From: Desmospora activa DSM 45169
GTDB lineage: Bacteria > Bacillota > Bacilli > Thermoactinomycetales > DSM-45169
Assembly (NCBI RefSeq): GCF_003046315.1
Contig: NZ_PZZP01000001.1
Coordinates: 2,542,001-2,606,000, forward strand
Reading direction: 5' to 3'
DNA length: 64,000 nt
A model generated the notes under the pieces. It was not told the origin of the DNA. It ran no database searches and worked only from the letters and a program-made list of their open reading frames with translations. Below are positions 8,097 through 16,360 of this stretch, piece by piece. The translations under genes were made by a program, and so were the position numbers. Within the stretch, counting starts at the first letter, position 1. Every line of letters starts with the position of its first letter.

Positions 8097-8626
8097 TCCC
8101 CAGCCAAAACGGCATATATATATACATCTTCATAGCCGTGATCATGCTTTAGCCATTGGCGCAAAAGCCCTTCGCGCTGCATCCCCAGCCGCTCCATCAC
8201 CAAGCGACTGCGATCATTGGCAAGAACACAGCGCGCTTCGATGCGATTAATCCCGCGCTCCTCTACCAAATAATCGATGATAGCCGTGCATGAACGGGTA
8301 ATCACTCCGTTTCCTTCCGCCTCTTGGCCAAGCCAATAGCCGATCTCGGCATTGTTGTTCATCTCCCGAATCGAATGGGGACCGACCACTCCCGCCAACT
8401 TTTTTCGATACCAAATCCCACAATTGAGACTGGTGCCGTCGATAAAGCCCTGTAGTGCACCTTGAATAAATTTCTCACTATCCGCCGGTTCCCGAGTGGT
8501 CTCCACCCATGGAAACCAACGCTGAAGTCGTTCCCGGTTAACATCCACCAGCTGAAACAACGCGTTTGCATGATGTTTTTCCAGTAATCGCAGTGATAAT
8601 TCCTCATCGATCCGTTTCTCAAACAC
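8069..8626 (-). CDS. GNAT acetyltransferase, YdaF/RimL-like
   Basis: 185 residues starting at a GTG (8624-8626) with AGGGAGAGAGAGG in front. It shows the YdaF-like pattern: ELSLRLLEKHHANALFQLV near the start, GYWLGQEAEGNGVIT in the middle and NDRSRLVMERLGMQREG in the acetyl-CoA binding region. These are protein or spermidine-like N-acetyltransferases by homology; the substrate is not evident. The GTG overlaps the TGA that ends the shifted reading of the inositol-monophosphatase remnant, so the gene was once coupled to it. Confidence 0.87.
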   Translation of the reverse strand: MFEKRIDEELSLRLLEKHHANALFQLVDVNRERLQRWFPWVETTREPADSEKFIQGALQGFIDGTSLNCGIWYRKKLAGVVGPHSIREMNNNAEIGYWLGQEAEGNGVITRSCTAIIDYLVEERGINRIEARCVLANDRSRLVMERLGMQREGLLRQWLKHDHGYEDVYIYAVLAGEWRERRGRG

Positions 8627-8850
8627 GCCTCTCTCTCCCTTTTTGAGCTTGATGAATCCAATCCAACCAAATCGGGTGCTTATGCGGGTGGCAAGCGATC
8701 AGATACGGCTTTTCCCGCATCCCGGTTACCAAATCGCCATCCTCTCCCAGCAATCTGAGTACTAAATCGCTCCCGAGCCATCGACCCAGCCGCTTGCGCC
8801 GCTTTTACGGCAATGGTCGTCGCCTTTTCCAGCTGATATTCGTTCGCCAC
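8619..8850 (-). pseudogene. Collapsed inositol monophosphatase family gene
   Basis: From GTG at 8848-8850 the reading gives ANEYQLEKATTIAVKAAQ, the usual first helix of inositol-monophosphatase-like enzymes. After about 35 residues one frameshift is needed to continue with GEDGDLVTGM. The text then jumps straight to EKPYLIACHPHKHPIWL, which looks like the C-terminal end of the same family. The whole catalytic middle (about 200 residues with the metal-binding aspartates) is missing, so this is an internal deletion plus a frameshift. It keeps its ribosome site and heads the GNAT operon. Confidence 0.7.
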
Positions 8851-8960
8851 ACCCTCACCCCTCAGCAAATAATTTTTTCCATTCTATCTGAAGTTGACGT
8901 CCTAAACAATCATTATTGAGGGGAAAAATCAAAATTTCGTGGTATGATCACGACAAAAAA

Positions 8961-8992
8961 GGACGATAGGGACTACAAACCCTCTATCGTCC
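8961..8992. terminator. Intrinsic terminator, both directions
   Basis: GGACGATAGGG and its near-complement CCCTCTATCGTCC, flanked by an A-run on one side and a T-run on the other. It lies just beyond the 3' end of the VOC/HAD gene pair. Confidence 0.8.
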
Positions 8993-9041
8993 TTTTCAAA
9001 TCTAACAAGAGGACGAACTGGGCGACCCCGTCCTCTCTCAA

Positions 9042-9434
9042 TCACCGCCAACTTTTCATCCGTTCATGTAAGCTGCCGGTGTACAGTTCCCATTGATTCC
9101 CGTCCGGATCGAGAAAGTTGATCACCTGGCCTCCGCCGCGTTCCATCGGTCCGCGTACAATGGAAACACCTGCCGCTTGTAGCGACTGAACCGCTGCCGG
9201 AAAATGATCATCCGCGATGGAGAAAGCGATGTGATCCACTGCCAACACTTGCGCATCATGGGGACGAGGGTTAGTAATCTGAAGCAGGCAGATCCAGACC
9301 CCTCCCCATTCCAGATAAGCGTCGGTACGCCCCCGATGAACCAGCTCCATTCCCAGAACATCCCGGTAAAACGACAGCGAGCAGTTCAAATCGGACACCC
9401 GCACCGTCACATGGTTGATACCGGTCACTTTCAT
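9042..9434 (-). CDS. VOC-family metalloenzyme resembling fosfomycin thiol transferases (FosA/FosB)
   Basis: 130 residues, the size of Fos proteins. Metal ligands expected for the fold are present: H8 in GINHVTV, a histidine in VDHIAF and the glutamate in WELYTG. GINHVTVRVSDL, SLSFYRDVLGMEL, NFLDPDGNQWELYTGSLHERM follow FosA/FosB closely, including the TGxLxxR tail. FosB joins bacillithiol to fosfomycin; a general glyoxalase or dioxygenase role remains possible. The stop overlaps nothing downstream, while the start overlaps the HAD gene end (ATGA), so the two are co-translated. Confidence 0.7.
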   Translation of the reverse strand: MKVTGINHVTVRVSDLNCSLSFYRDVLGMELVHRGRTDAYLEWGGVWICLLQITNPRPHDAQVLAVDHIAFSIADDHFPAAVQSLQAAGVSIVRGPMERGGGQVINFLDPDGNQWELYTGSLHERMKSWR

Positions 9435-10099
9435 GAGTGCCGGACCGCCGCCATCCGCGCCGCAAAAGCTTCCAAATCCAGCTCCGCCAGCGAGTGAAGG
9501 CGTTCGTCCACCTCACCGAAGGTCATTCCTGCTGTCACTTCATTGGGCACTACGATGCAGGCCAGCCCCGCCCGCTTCGCTGCCAAGGCGCCGTTGGGGG
9601 AGTCCTCCAGAGCGACGGCCGCTGCCGCTTCTACGTCTAGCTTTTCTACCGCCAGTCGATAGAGGGCGGGGTCCGGCTTCGAACGTTCCACATCGTCCCG
9701 TGTGCAAATGACATGGAAGCGATCCAACAATCCCAGGTTGGAAAGATGTCCCGTCACCCACTCCCGCGTTGAGCTGGTAGCCAAACCGATCCCCCACCCT
9801 AGGCGCCGGGCTTGATCTAGGACGGATACCACCCCTGGACGCACTTGTTCACGGGCGATCCCCTCCAAGTGATCGCGACGCCGCTCTTCCATCAGCGTAG
9901 GAATATCCAGTTTTGTTCCTACCAGTTCCTCCAAATGGGCATATGGATCAAAGGTGCTGTCGGAGCTGCCGATCACCTCCTGCCAGCGTTCCGCCGGCAG
10001 TTCCACTCCATGGTCGCGATACAGCTTCTGAAAGCTTCGATACTCATGACTCTCCGTATCCAGAATCAGTCCGTCAAAATCAAATACAACCGCTCTCAT
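9431..10099 (-). CDS. HAD-superfamily phosphatase (beta-phosphoglucomutase-like, YhcW type)
   Basis: 222 residues of HAD subfamily IA. Motif I is FDFDGLILDTE near the N-terminus (nucleophile and acid/base aspartates), motif II is LATSSTREW, motif III the lysine in ERSKPDP and motif IV VALEDSPNGALAAK. The inserted helical cap (about 15-80) is of the phosphoglucomutase type. These enzymes dephosphorylate small metabolites; the substrate cannot be read from the sequence. It overlaps the VOC gene by four bases. Confidence 0.88.
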   Translation of the reverse strand: MRAVVFDFDGLILDTESHEYRSFQKLYRDHGVELPAERWQEVIGSSDSTFDPYAHLEELVGTKLDIPTLMEERRRDHLEGIAREQVRPGVVSVLDQARRLGWGIGLATSSTREWVTGHLSNLGLLDRFHVICTRDDVERSKPDPALYRLAVEKLDVEAAAAVALEDSPNGALAAKRAGLACIVVPNEVTAGMTFGEVDERLHSLAELDLEAFAARMAAVRHS

Positions 10100-10124
10100 C
10101 GCTTCCCTCTCCCCAAATCAGTTT

Positions 10125-10823
10125 CTAAACGCTGGTCCCACTCTGTATCGTAATCACATTGGTGCCCACCGTCACCGGTTGGCCCGCTTCTGTCAAACGC
10201 TCATACGGGATACGGACAGTAAAAGAAGAGGCAAAGGGATTGGGCTCAATAAAAAGGGTATCCCGTCCCTCCCAGCTTGGATTGAGCCGTTTTCCCTGAA
10301 AATGAAAACCTTCCTGATACCAAGGATGGCGATTTTCACCGGGGGGATTGAGACAGAGAAACAAGGATAGATCATCGCATAATTTTAACAGTGCCCAATC
10401 ACTGGCCAAACGGGAACGAGTCTCTTCATCCAACTGCCGTTTCAATCGCTCTTGCCGCTTTTGTTCCTCTGCGAGAAACCGGCGTTCCGCTTCCCCTGAC
10501 GCGTTTATAAAAAAAGAAGTATAGTGTCTGCTACACAGGCAGGCCGCATATGGGTCTCGTGCCTGCACCCAGCCAACCCCGCTCTGGTAGGCGTCAATTT
10601 TTGCTTGCATCGGATAATCCTCAAACGTGTACGGTTGTCCGGTTTTTGGGTTCCATGTAATCGTTTGATCTAAGCTTTCCCAACCCACATCATGGTAGCG
10701 AATGGCAAACAGAACAGAGGACGAGGGACGCTCTTTCCAATGCTCGGCAAAATCCCCTGACACCCATCCATGGTCATGTTGCCGAATCAGATCCAACCCG
10801 TCTTCTATCTTACGCAGGATCAT
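10125..10823 (-). CDS. DUF3891 family protein
   Basis: About 232 residues from the ATG at 10821-10823, chosen because GGGGGAGAGC precedes it; the longer reading starts inside that site. The family is recognised from IRQHDHGWVSGDFAEHW near the start, then AIRYHDVGWESLDQ and LCSRHYTSFF. The repeated His/Asp pairs (HDHG, YHDVGW, SRHY) recall a degenerate HD-type phosphohydrolase core, which is an inference. The function is unknown. It stands alone, 25 bases upstream of the HAD gene, and may be cotranscribed with it. Confidence 0.75.
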   Translation of the reverse strand: MILRKIEDGLDLIRQHDHGWVSGDFAEHWKERPSSSVLFAIRYHDVGWESLDQTITWNPKTGQPYTFEDYPMQAKIDAYQSGVGWVQARDPYAACLCSRHYTSFFINASGEAERRFLAEEQKRQERLKRQLDEETRSRLASDWALLKLCDDLSLFLCLNPPGENRHPWYQEGFHFQGKRLNPSWEGRDTLFIEPNPFASSFTVRIPYERLTEAGQPVTVGTNVITIQSGTSV

Positions 10824-10986
10824 GCTCTCCCCCCCTTGTAACAGCCCCATTCTCTTTCACCATAACGGATTGACGGGTCCTTTTCCATACCTTTTTCCAA
10901 AAGAGATCAAGTAGGACAAACAATATCAGTCGATTGATACATATATTTAGTGGCGTAGGCATTTGACCGACAAAGGAGGTTGCCTG

Positions 10987-11322
10987 ATGACCGACAAAGA
11001 TTTTGACCAATATCAGGAAAAAGAAAAGAAGGATTCACAAGAATTTGGAGCCCCCTTCCCCCACGGATATGAATGGGCACATCCCGCCGCCAGCCAATAC
11101 GGTTACGGTTACGGATATGATCCCTTTCCCCAAGCCCAAGTGCAACAGTTTCCGGATCAAGGGCAGGATGTAAACGTGTCAGATCGCCGCCGTGTCTATC
11201 CACCCTACTACCCCCCTTATCCCATTCACTATCCCTATTATCCGTCTTATCAGCCCTATTCGCTTCAGTACCCTTATCCGCCCTATCCACCCTATCGCCC
11301 CTATCCGCCTTTTCCGTATTAA
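10987..11322 (+). CDS. Tyrosine/proline-rich low-complexity protein, possibly spore coat
   Basis: About 111 residues from the ATG at 10987, seven bases after AAAGGAGG; the TTG at 10963 is less likely. The N-terminal third is charged (DKDFDQYQEKEKKDS), then comes a YGYGYGY stretch and the last 45 residues are almost only Y, P, R and S in YPPYPP-like units. Such composition is typical of coat, exosporium or crust proteins of spore formers, which are cross-linked through tyrosine. No enzymatic domain is visible. It is alone on the plus strand and ends at its own terminator. The spore assignment is inferred from composition only. Confidence 0.65.
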   Translation: MTDKDFDQYQEKEKKDSQEFGAPFPHGYEWAHPAASQYGYGYGYDPFPQAQVQQFPDQGQDVNVSDRRRVYPPYYPPYPIHYPYYPSYQPYSLQYPYPPYPPYRPYPPFPY

Positions 11323-11342
11323 ACCCGATCATGGCGCAAAAA

Positions 11343-11366
11343 GATCCGGGCGTTTACCCGGATCCT
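11343..11366. terminator. Intrinsic terminator shared by convergent genes
   Basis: AGATCCGGG/CCCGGATCC hairpin with an A-run before and a T-run after, so it can stop both the tyrosine-rich gene and the convergent yfkAB gene. Confidence 0.85.
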
Positions 11367-11408
11367 TTTTGTTGCCGTCTCCGGCTTCTTCCCTTTTTAT
11401 CATTGGGG

Positions 11409-12554
11409 TTACTTTACGAGTATGTGCTCATCCAGGGTAACCTGTGCCCGACGCTGTTGAAAATTCCAGTCCCGGTAGTATGCATCCGCCACCAAAATAT
11501 TGGGGCCGGTACAGCGGGCAGCGGGACAGAAACAGTGATGCCGTTTGGCCATGGGATGTTCCAACCAACGTTGGAATACCTCATCCAAGCGATCGTGATC
11601 CACATTGCCCAATGGAGGCACATCCCCAAAGTCGGTTACTATCACATCGCCGGTAAACGCATTGATATTGAGACGGTTGCGTCCATCGGGGTCTTGGCGG
11701 ATCGTTACATTCTCCTCCTGATGTAAACGAAGCCAGCACTCCCGATCGGCAGCATGATCGCTACAAGGATAAAAAGGAAGCGTGCCAAACAAGATCCATA
11801 CTGCTGGATCGCGCTGCTCCACTAGTTTAAGGATTACTTTCCGGAAATCATCCAACGAAAGCAAATCCATTCCCTGGGCAAAGTCGCTGGGATACAACGG
11901 ATGTACCTCATGGCGGCAACAACCCATCGCAGCAATATCCCGATGCATCTCCGTGATATGCGGCGCAGTAAAAGGACTGAGCAACGTCTCGGCAGATACG
12001 AATACACCTGCTTGCGACAACGCCTTGGCATTATCCACCATCCGGTTAAACAGCGCTTCCGCTGCGGCGGGTGTCACCTCCCGCCCGTATTTTTCAAAGG
12101 CGATGCGATGAAAATCGGCTGCATCACGGTAATTATAGGAGATATGTAAAACGTCCACATCTTCGATCCAACCCTCATAGCGGGATAGTGGCAATGTTAG
12201 GTTGGAGTTGATTTGGGTATACAACCCGCGGGATCGAGCATAACGCAACAAGGGGCGAATCGTCTCTTTGAAGACTTGCGGATTTAAGACTGGTTCTCCC
12301 CCGGTGATGCTAAGCGTCTGTAACGTATCCACTTCATCTACGCGGCGGATCAGTTGATCCACCGGCAACGAAACCCCTTCCTCCCGTACCAACATCTCAC
12401 CGACGGCACAATGTTCACAGCGCAAGTTGCACAGTTGTGTGACCGTGAATTCTACACTAGTTAGCTCATAGCGCCCCTTTTCTTTCCGTGTAAACCAAGG
12501 ATCCCACGGATCCCACGCCGGTGATAACGATTTTTTTTGTTTCAGTTGCATCAT
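11409..12554 (-). CDS. yfkAB: Radical SAM/CxCxxxxC motif protein YfkAB
   Basis: About 381 residues. The radical SAM cluster motif is CNLRCEHC (CxxxCxxC), followed by SITGGEPVLN; near the C-terminus CFCPAARC is the CxCxxxxC motif that defines the YfkAB family. It should bind a 4Fe-4S cluster and cleave S-adenosylmethionine; the substrate is unknown. The ATG at 12552-12554 has GAGGGAT upstream. A GTG at 12585 would overlap the upstream lipoprotein stop (GTGA), so a coupled longer start cannot be excluded. In B. subtilis this gene was first annotated as two; here it is a single intact frame. Confidence 0.87.
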   Translation of the reverse strand: MMQLKQKKSLSPAWDPWDPWFTRKEKGRYELTSVEFTVTQLCNLRCEHCAVGEMLVREEGVSLPVDQLIRRVDEVDTLQTLSITGGEPVLNPQVFKETIRPLLRYARSRGLYTQINSNLTLPLSRYEGWIEDVDVLHISYNYRDAADFHRIAFEKYGREVTPAAAEALFNRMVDNAKALSQAGVFVSAETLLSPFTAPHITEMHRDIAAMGCCRHEVHPLYPSDFAQGMDLLSLDDFRKVILKLVEQRDPAVWILFGTLPFYPCSDHAADRECWLRLHQEENVTIRQDPDGRNRLNINAFTGDVIVTDFGDVPPLGNVDHDRLDEVFQRWLEHPMAKRHHCFCPAARCTGPNILVADAYYRDWNFQQRRAQVTLDEHILVK

Positions 12555-12583
12555 GTGTATCCCTCGTCTCCCTTTCGACAATC

Positions 12584-12934
12584 TCACTCTTCCTCTTGAA
12601 TTAAAACCACTTTGGCACTGACGCGAGGGGGATCGGATTCACGTACCCTACCGTCCACCCACAGGGAAACCTGTTGATCTTGTTGAATATCTTCTATTTT
12701 CGCCGCAGTCGCTTTTCCCGCTTTTTGCAGGTAGACAGAAGTGCGGTCGGTGATCGCCACTGCGTAAACATCCCCTGACCGAATCACATCTTCCTTCGCC
12801 CGCAGTAAAAATCTTTGCTCCTGGACTTCAGTAACAGTTCCGATCACGTCAGCCTTTTCCGCCGGCACTCCTTGATCAATGCAACCGGTCAACAGCAACA
12901 AACTCATACACAATACAATCCACTGTCTGCCCAT
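12584..12934 (-). CDS. Small lipoprotein, DUF3221/YobA-like
   Basis: About 116 residues from an ATG preceded by AAAGGGGGGT. A lipoprotein signal peptide ends in the lipobox LLTGC near residue 18. The mature part is a small beta-rich domain (IGTVTEVQEQRFLLRAKEDV...SVYLQ...VSLWVDGRVRESDPPRVSAKVVLI) of the kind annotated DUF3221 in Bacillus. It probably sits on the outer face of the membrane. The function is unknown. It lies between an MFS transporter and yfkAB on the same strand with tight spacing. Confidence 0.7.
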   Translation of the reverse strand: MGRQWIVLCMSLLLLTGCIDQGVPAEKADVIGTVTEVQEQRFLLRAKEDVIRSGDVYAVAITDRTSVYLQKAGKATAAKIEDIQQDQQVSLWVDGRVRESDPPRVSAKVVLIQEEE

Positions 12935-12946
12935 AAGCACCCCCCT

Positions 12947-14146
12947 TTACGATGAATCGGATGATTTCCGCAACCATTGGGCGGCTAACCAGCCCCCTCC
13001 CACCAGCGTTATCATAATCACCACTCCTCCCGTCAACGCCAAGGCGGGACGAATCCCCCATGCACTTCCCATCCAACCCGCCGCAACTGTTCCCACAGGC
13101 ATCACCACCCGCATCACCAGCACCCGCAGTGAAAAAACTTGCGCCATCAGCGGCGATGGCACCCGCTCCTGGAACAGGCGCAGGCTAAGAACGTGAAAGA
13201 ACGGTGCACACACCCCCGCCATTACCTCCATCACCAAGGCCCAACCCAGATGAGGAGACAGCGCCAAGCCAATAAAGGAAAGCCCTCCGATCACATTGGC
13301 TCCAATCATAACTGCCGGCAACGGTTGCCCTCTCATCCAGCGTGATACTCCCAGCGAACCCAGTAGATAACCGCTGGAGTAACCCGCCAAAAACCAGCCA
13401 TATGCCAAGGTATTATGCCCTAATTCCATCGTTACATAGGGCAAGCCCAGCACCAGCAACACCGCCACCGCCCACTGGATTACCGCCATTAAAACCGTCA
13501 GGCAGATCAAGAGGGAGTCGCGGCTAAAAAAGTGAATCCCCTCCCGGATCGCTTCCTTCCAAGACAATTGCTCTTCCTTTTTCCTACCGCGGATCGACGG
13601 CAAGCCCGATGCCAGCCACCCTCCAAAAGCGTAAAACATGACCACTCCAGCCACATTTAGCTCTGCACCGGCGACAGCCACCGCCCATCCGCCTAAAACC
13701 GGCCCTGCCATGTTCATCACGCGGAAAGTCGCATCGATACGCGCATTGGCACGAGTCAGCATCTCCTTCGATACCAAAGCGGGCAATAGCGCTTGCGTCG
13801 TTGGGGTGTAGAGAGCCTGAATCGTCCCCGTCCAGGCGGCCACGAGATACAATAGCCCTGCTGCTTCCCATTGGAAAAACAGACATCCCAAAATGATGAG
13901 GAAAGCGGCACTGCGGCTCCACTGGCACCAAGTGAGAATCCGCGCGCGATCCCATCGGTCGAGAAAAGGCCCCAACCCCCATTGAATACACAAAGACGGG
14001 ATAAAATAGAACAGCCACATTGTACCGATGGCGGTAGTTGATCCTGTCCAGTGGAACACGAGCCAGGCGTTGGCCATCGTCCCCCAGGAACCCGCCAATG
14101 CCGATATCCCTTCTCCCACCCATAAACGATAAAACGATAACGGCAT
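12947..14146 (-). CDS. MFS transporter, DHA3-type exporter
   Basis: About 399 residues with 12 predicted membrane helices. The MFS loop 2-3 motif appears as GPFLDRWDRARIL, and the N-terminus MPLSFYRLWVGEGISALAGSW is typical for DHA3-family multidrug or macrolide exporters. The ATG at 14144-14146 lies 14 bases after the stop of the ArsR gene; upstream ATGs near 14173 overlap that gene. The regulator-transporter order suggests an ArsR-controlled efflux operon. The substrate cannot be inferred. Confidence 0.82.
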   Translation of the reverse strand: MPLSFYRLWVGEGISALAGSWGTMANAWLVFHWTGSTTAIGTMWLFYFIPSLCIQWGLGPFLDRWDRARILTWCQWSRSAAFLIILGCLFFQWEAAGLLYLVAAWTGTIQALYTPTTQALLPALVSKEMLTRANARIDATFRVMNMAGPVLGGWAVAVAGAELNVAGVVMFYAFGGWLASGLPSIRGRKKEEQLSWKEAIREGIHFFSRDSLLICLTVLMAVIQWAVAVLLVLGLPYVTMELGHNTLAYGWFLAGYSSGYLLGSLGVSRWMRGQPLPAVMIGANVIGGLSFIGLALSPHLGWALVMEVMAGVCAPFFHVLSLRLFQERVPSPLMAQVFSLRVLVMRVVMPVGTVAAGWMGSAWGIRPALALTGGVVIMITLVGGGWLAAQWLRKSSDSS

Positions 14147-14159
14147 TACTCTCTCTTTA

Positions 14160-14477
14160 TTATGAAACATCATCGCTCTCGATTCCAAGGTATTGTTCCA
14201 ATTCTTCACGGCAGACCGACCATGTATATTGATCAAACCGATATCGACTTCCCTCCATCGTTACCAACCGCGCCGACCGCAACAGGGTGAGATGGTGGTG
14301 TAGCGTTGTTTTCGGCATCCCGATATCCGCCGAGAGGGCCGGAAGCGTGTCCACACCTTGCTGAATTGCGCGCAGAATGCGGAGTCTTTTTTCATCCGCC
14401 AGCGCTTTATAGATCTGCGTCCAACGGGAGTGAGGTTGGTTTGGATCACGATCCTCCACCAAACTGGCATCATCCAC
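14160..14477 (-). CDS. ArsR-family winged-helix regulator
   Basis: 105 residues. The winged helix spans about 20-90: IYKALADEKRLRILRAIQQG, DIGMPKTTLHHHLTLLRSARLV, then the wing. No cysteine pair suitable for metal sensing is seen in the recognition helix (the usual CVC motif is absent), so it is probably not an arsenite or cadmium sensor of the classic type. It is the first gene of the set with the MFS transporter and likely controls it. Confidence 0.85.
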   Translation of the reverse strand: MDDASLVEDRDPNQPHSRWTQIYKALADEKRLRILRAIQQGVDTLPALSADIGMPKTTLHHHLTLLRSARLVTMEGSRYRFDQYTWSVCREELEQYLGIESDDVS

Positions 14478-14564
14478 CGGATAATAAACAATACGGGCTA
14501 TATTTATCGAATAAGTCGTTCAATAAATTTCGTACAATCCCGTTTCAATCTCGGCAACGAAAAA

Positions 14565-14587
14565 ACCCCCGCAATCGTTACGGGGGT
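14565..14587 (-). terminator. Intrinsic terminator of the VOC-DinB gene
   Basis: ACCCCCG/CGGGGGT arms with a TAACGATT loop, then a run of six T on the minus strand. It lies about 70 bases past the VOC-DinB stop codon. Confidence 0.85.
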
Positions 14588-14654
14588 GTAATCGGAGATA
14601 TTTTAACTTAGAAATACGGATTGATAATTTCAATCAATGCTTCCACTTTGCAGA

Positions 14655-15749
14655 TCATTTGCCGTGTTGATGGCGGGTTTCCAAAATCGATTGGATTTGC
14701 TCCCGGCTTGCCTCCGCCACCACCTGCATCATCGTCCGCACTTCCACGGTCCCTTGTTCAGAGACGAGATGGCGTTCAAGGGCATTTTCTACTCGCTCAC
14801 ACAAGGTTAAGACGTGATCCCGGATCAAACGGTGCATCGATAGCTCCACATGGACTGGGCGATGCTGGTAAGCCAACGTTTCCACCCACTCATCGGCGTC
14901 ATACAGGGGAATCGGATAGGAGCGGCCTGATTCAGCCAAAGCCCATTTAATCCGTTGCATCATTTCCATATCAAAATCGATGATCTGCAATACCACTTGC
15001 CGAATCGTCATCTCTTCATCTACTGGAAGGTCGAGATCTTCTTCAGTCAATCCCAACATCGCTCCCTCGAGGAGGTCAGGACCTTTGCGGTACAGATCGA
15101 TCAATTCGCTCTCACTCATGCGCAGATCTTCATAAAATGCCACACGGTACCCGTCGGGATCACTCAGCGTAAGCACCTGATCCACCCCAGGACTTTCCTC
15201 CAAGAGCAGATCGGGAACCGCCAACACGGACAAATGTTCCTGGAACATCAACAGATTTTCCCCTTGGAAAGAAAGCGTACCTCCCGATTCCACCTCACGA
15301 AACTGCCAGCGAGCTTCCGCTTCTACTTTCTTCTCTTTTTCCCTTTCTTCCTCCCCTTCTACCTCTTCTACCAGCGGTTTGCCCGTCCATCCTTCCTCGT
15401 TTTCCTCCAACTCTTCTTTCGGCCATTCTGCCGGCGGTTGCATCGTCCCTTCTCCATCCCCTGAGATCGCCTGGACATCCGCTACCTGTTCCGGTGGGAC
15501 CGATGTTACCATCGCGATCGCCGGATCTTCAACCGCTGCAGCCACCTGTTCAGCAGGATATAGATCCAACACATTTAGCTCCGGATCATCCGTCAAAACC
15601 AACAGTTCTTCTTTCGGCCCCACCAATTGTGCAGTCCGGATTTCAACATCGATCCAGTCGACGCGAAAGCCCAACTTGTCCCTGTAAAAGATCAGTGATG
15701 TGTCAAAGTCCGCAACACGAATCACGGATATTAAAAGCTGATCGCTCAC
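14655..15749 (-). CDS. Fusion of VOC domain and DinB-like domain
   Basis: 364 residues. Residues 1-60 are the first VOC half (VIRVADFDTSLIFYRDKLGF); the second half resumes near 160-205 (LTLSDPDGYRVAFYED). Between them lies an insertion of about 100 residues, with a very acidic, Glu/Lys-rich part near 110-145. From about 210 a DinB-type four-helix bundle follows (LIDLYRKGPDLLEGAMLGLTEEDLD, TIRQVVLQIIDFD). DinB proteins usually bind a metal through three histidines; here the first (normally in HHxxDxE) and the C-terminal one are replaced (LQIIDFD, EASREQIQ). It may be a thiol-transferase relative that lost metal binding. It is transcribed alone. Confidence 0.7.
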   Translation of the reverse strand: MSDQLLISVIRVADFDTSLIFYRDKLGFRVDWIDVEIRTAQLVGPKEELLVLTDDPELNVLDLYPAEQVAAAVEDPAIAMVTSVPPEQVADVQAISGDGEGTMQPPAEWPKEELEENEEGWTGKPLVEEVEGEEEREKEKKVEAEARWQFREVESGGTLSFQGENLLMFQEHLSVLAVPDLLLEESPGVDQVLTLSDPDGYRVAFYEDLRMSESELIDLYRKGPDLLEGAMLGLTEEDLDLPVDEEMTIRQVVLQIIDFDMEMMQRIKWALAESGRSYPIPLYDADEWVETLAYQHRPVHVELSMHRLIRDHVLTLCERVENALERHLVSEQGTVEVRTMMQVVAEASREQIQSILETRHQHGK

Positions 15750-15904
15750 TTTTCAACCTCTCCTTTTAATTGAGTTTAATCAATTCTATAAACCGGACAT
15801 TGAATCCGCTTTTCACGCTCCCGAGGATGGTAAATCAACTGTACCAAAGAGAAATCGTGTCATCAACAAATATGAAAAAAATTACAAAAAGATCCAAAGG
15901 AAAA

Positions 15905-15925
15905 GGTGCCTGGACATCAGGCACC
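15905..15925 (-). terminator. Intrinsic terminator of bdbD-bdbC
   Basis: GGTGCCTG/CAGGCACC with a five-base loop and CCTTTTCC on the minus strand side, directly after the bdbC stop. Confidence 0.8.
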
Positions 15926-15930
15926 CGAAG

Positions 15931-16347
15931 TTAATCCGCTTGATTTCTCCCTAGCCACAATAAGAGCGAAATCAAGGAAAAAGCGATTAAAGCGAGAAAA
16001 GGGATGGTGATGAAGCCCAACCAGTTGATATATTCTCCGCTACAGGGAACTCCTTGGGTACAGGGAGCCAATTCATCAAAACCTGGTACTTTCTGTTTTG
16101 CATAGTGGTAAATGGAGACACATCCCCCGGTTATACTGAGAGGCAAGGTATAGCGAATAATTTTATCATCGTCAAAATAGGTCGCAATTCCCAGTATAAT
16201 CGCCAAGGGGTACATAAAAATGCGCTGTACCCAACACAATTCACAGGGGATAAACTCCATCACTTCGCTGAAGTAAAGACTGCCACCCACAGCCATCAAT
16301 GATACCAGCCACGCCAGATATCGGTGGTATCTCCGCACCCAGATCAC
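15931..16347 (-). CDS. bdbC: Disulfide oxidoreductase BdbC (DsbB family)
   Basis: 138 residues, four membrane helices. The redox pairs are C-E-L-C near 35-38 in the first outer loop and a second pair in APCTQGVPC near 95-103, as in BdbC/DsbB. It passes electrons from the thiol oxidase BdbD to quinone in the membrane. Its start lies 13 bases after the bdbD stop, so the two partners are an operon. In Bacillus the pair supports competence, sublancin and secreted disulfide proteins. Confidence 0.92.
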   Translation of the reverse strand: MIWVRRYHRYLAWLVSLMAVGGSLYFSEVMEFIPCELCWVQRIFMYPLAIILGIATYFDDDKIIRYTLPLSITGGCVSIYHYAKQKVPGFDELAPCTQGVPCSGEYINWLGFITIPFLALIAFSLISLLLWLGRNQAD

Positions 16348-16360
16348 GGCACTCTCTCCC

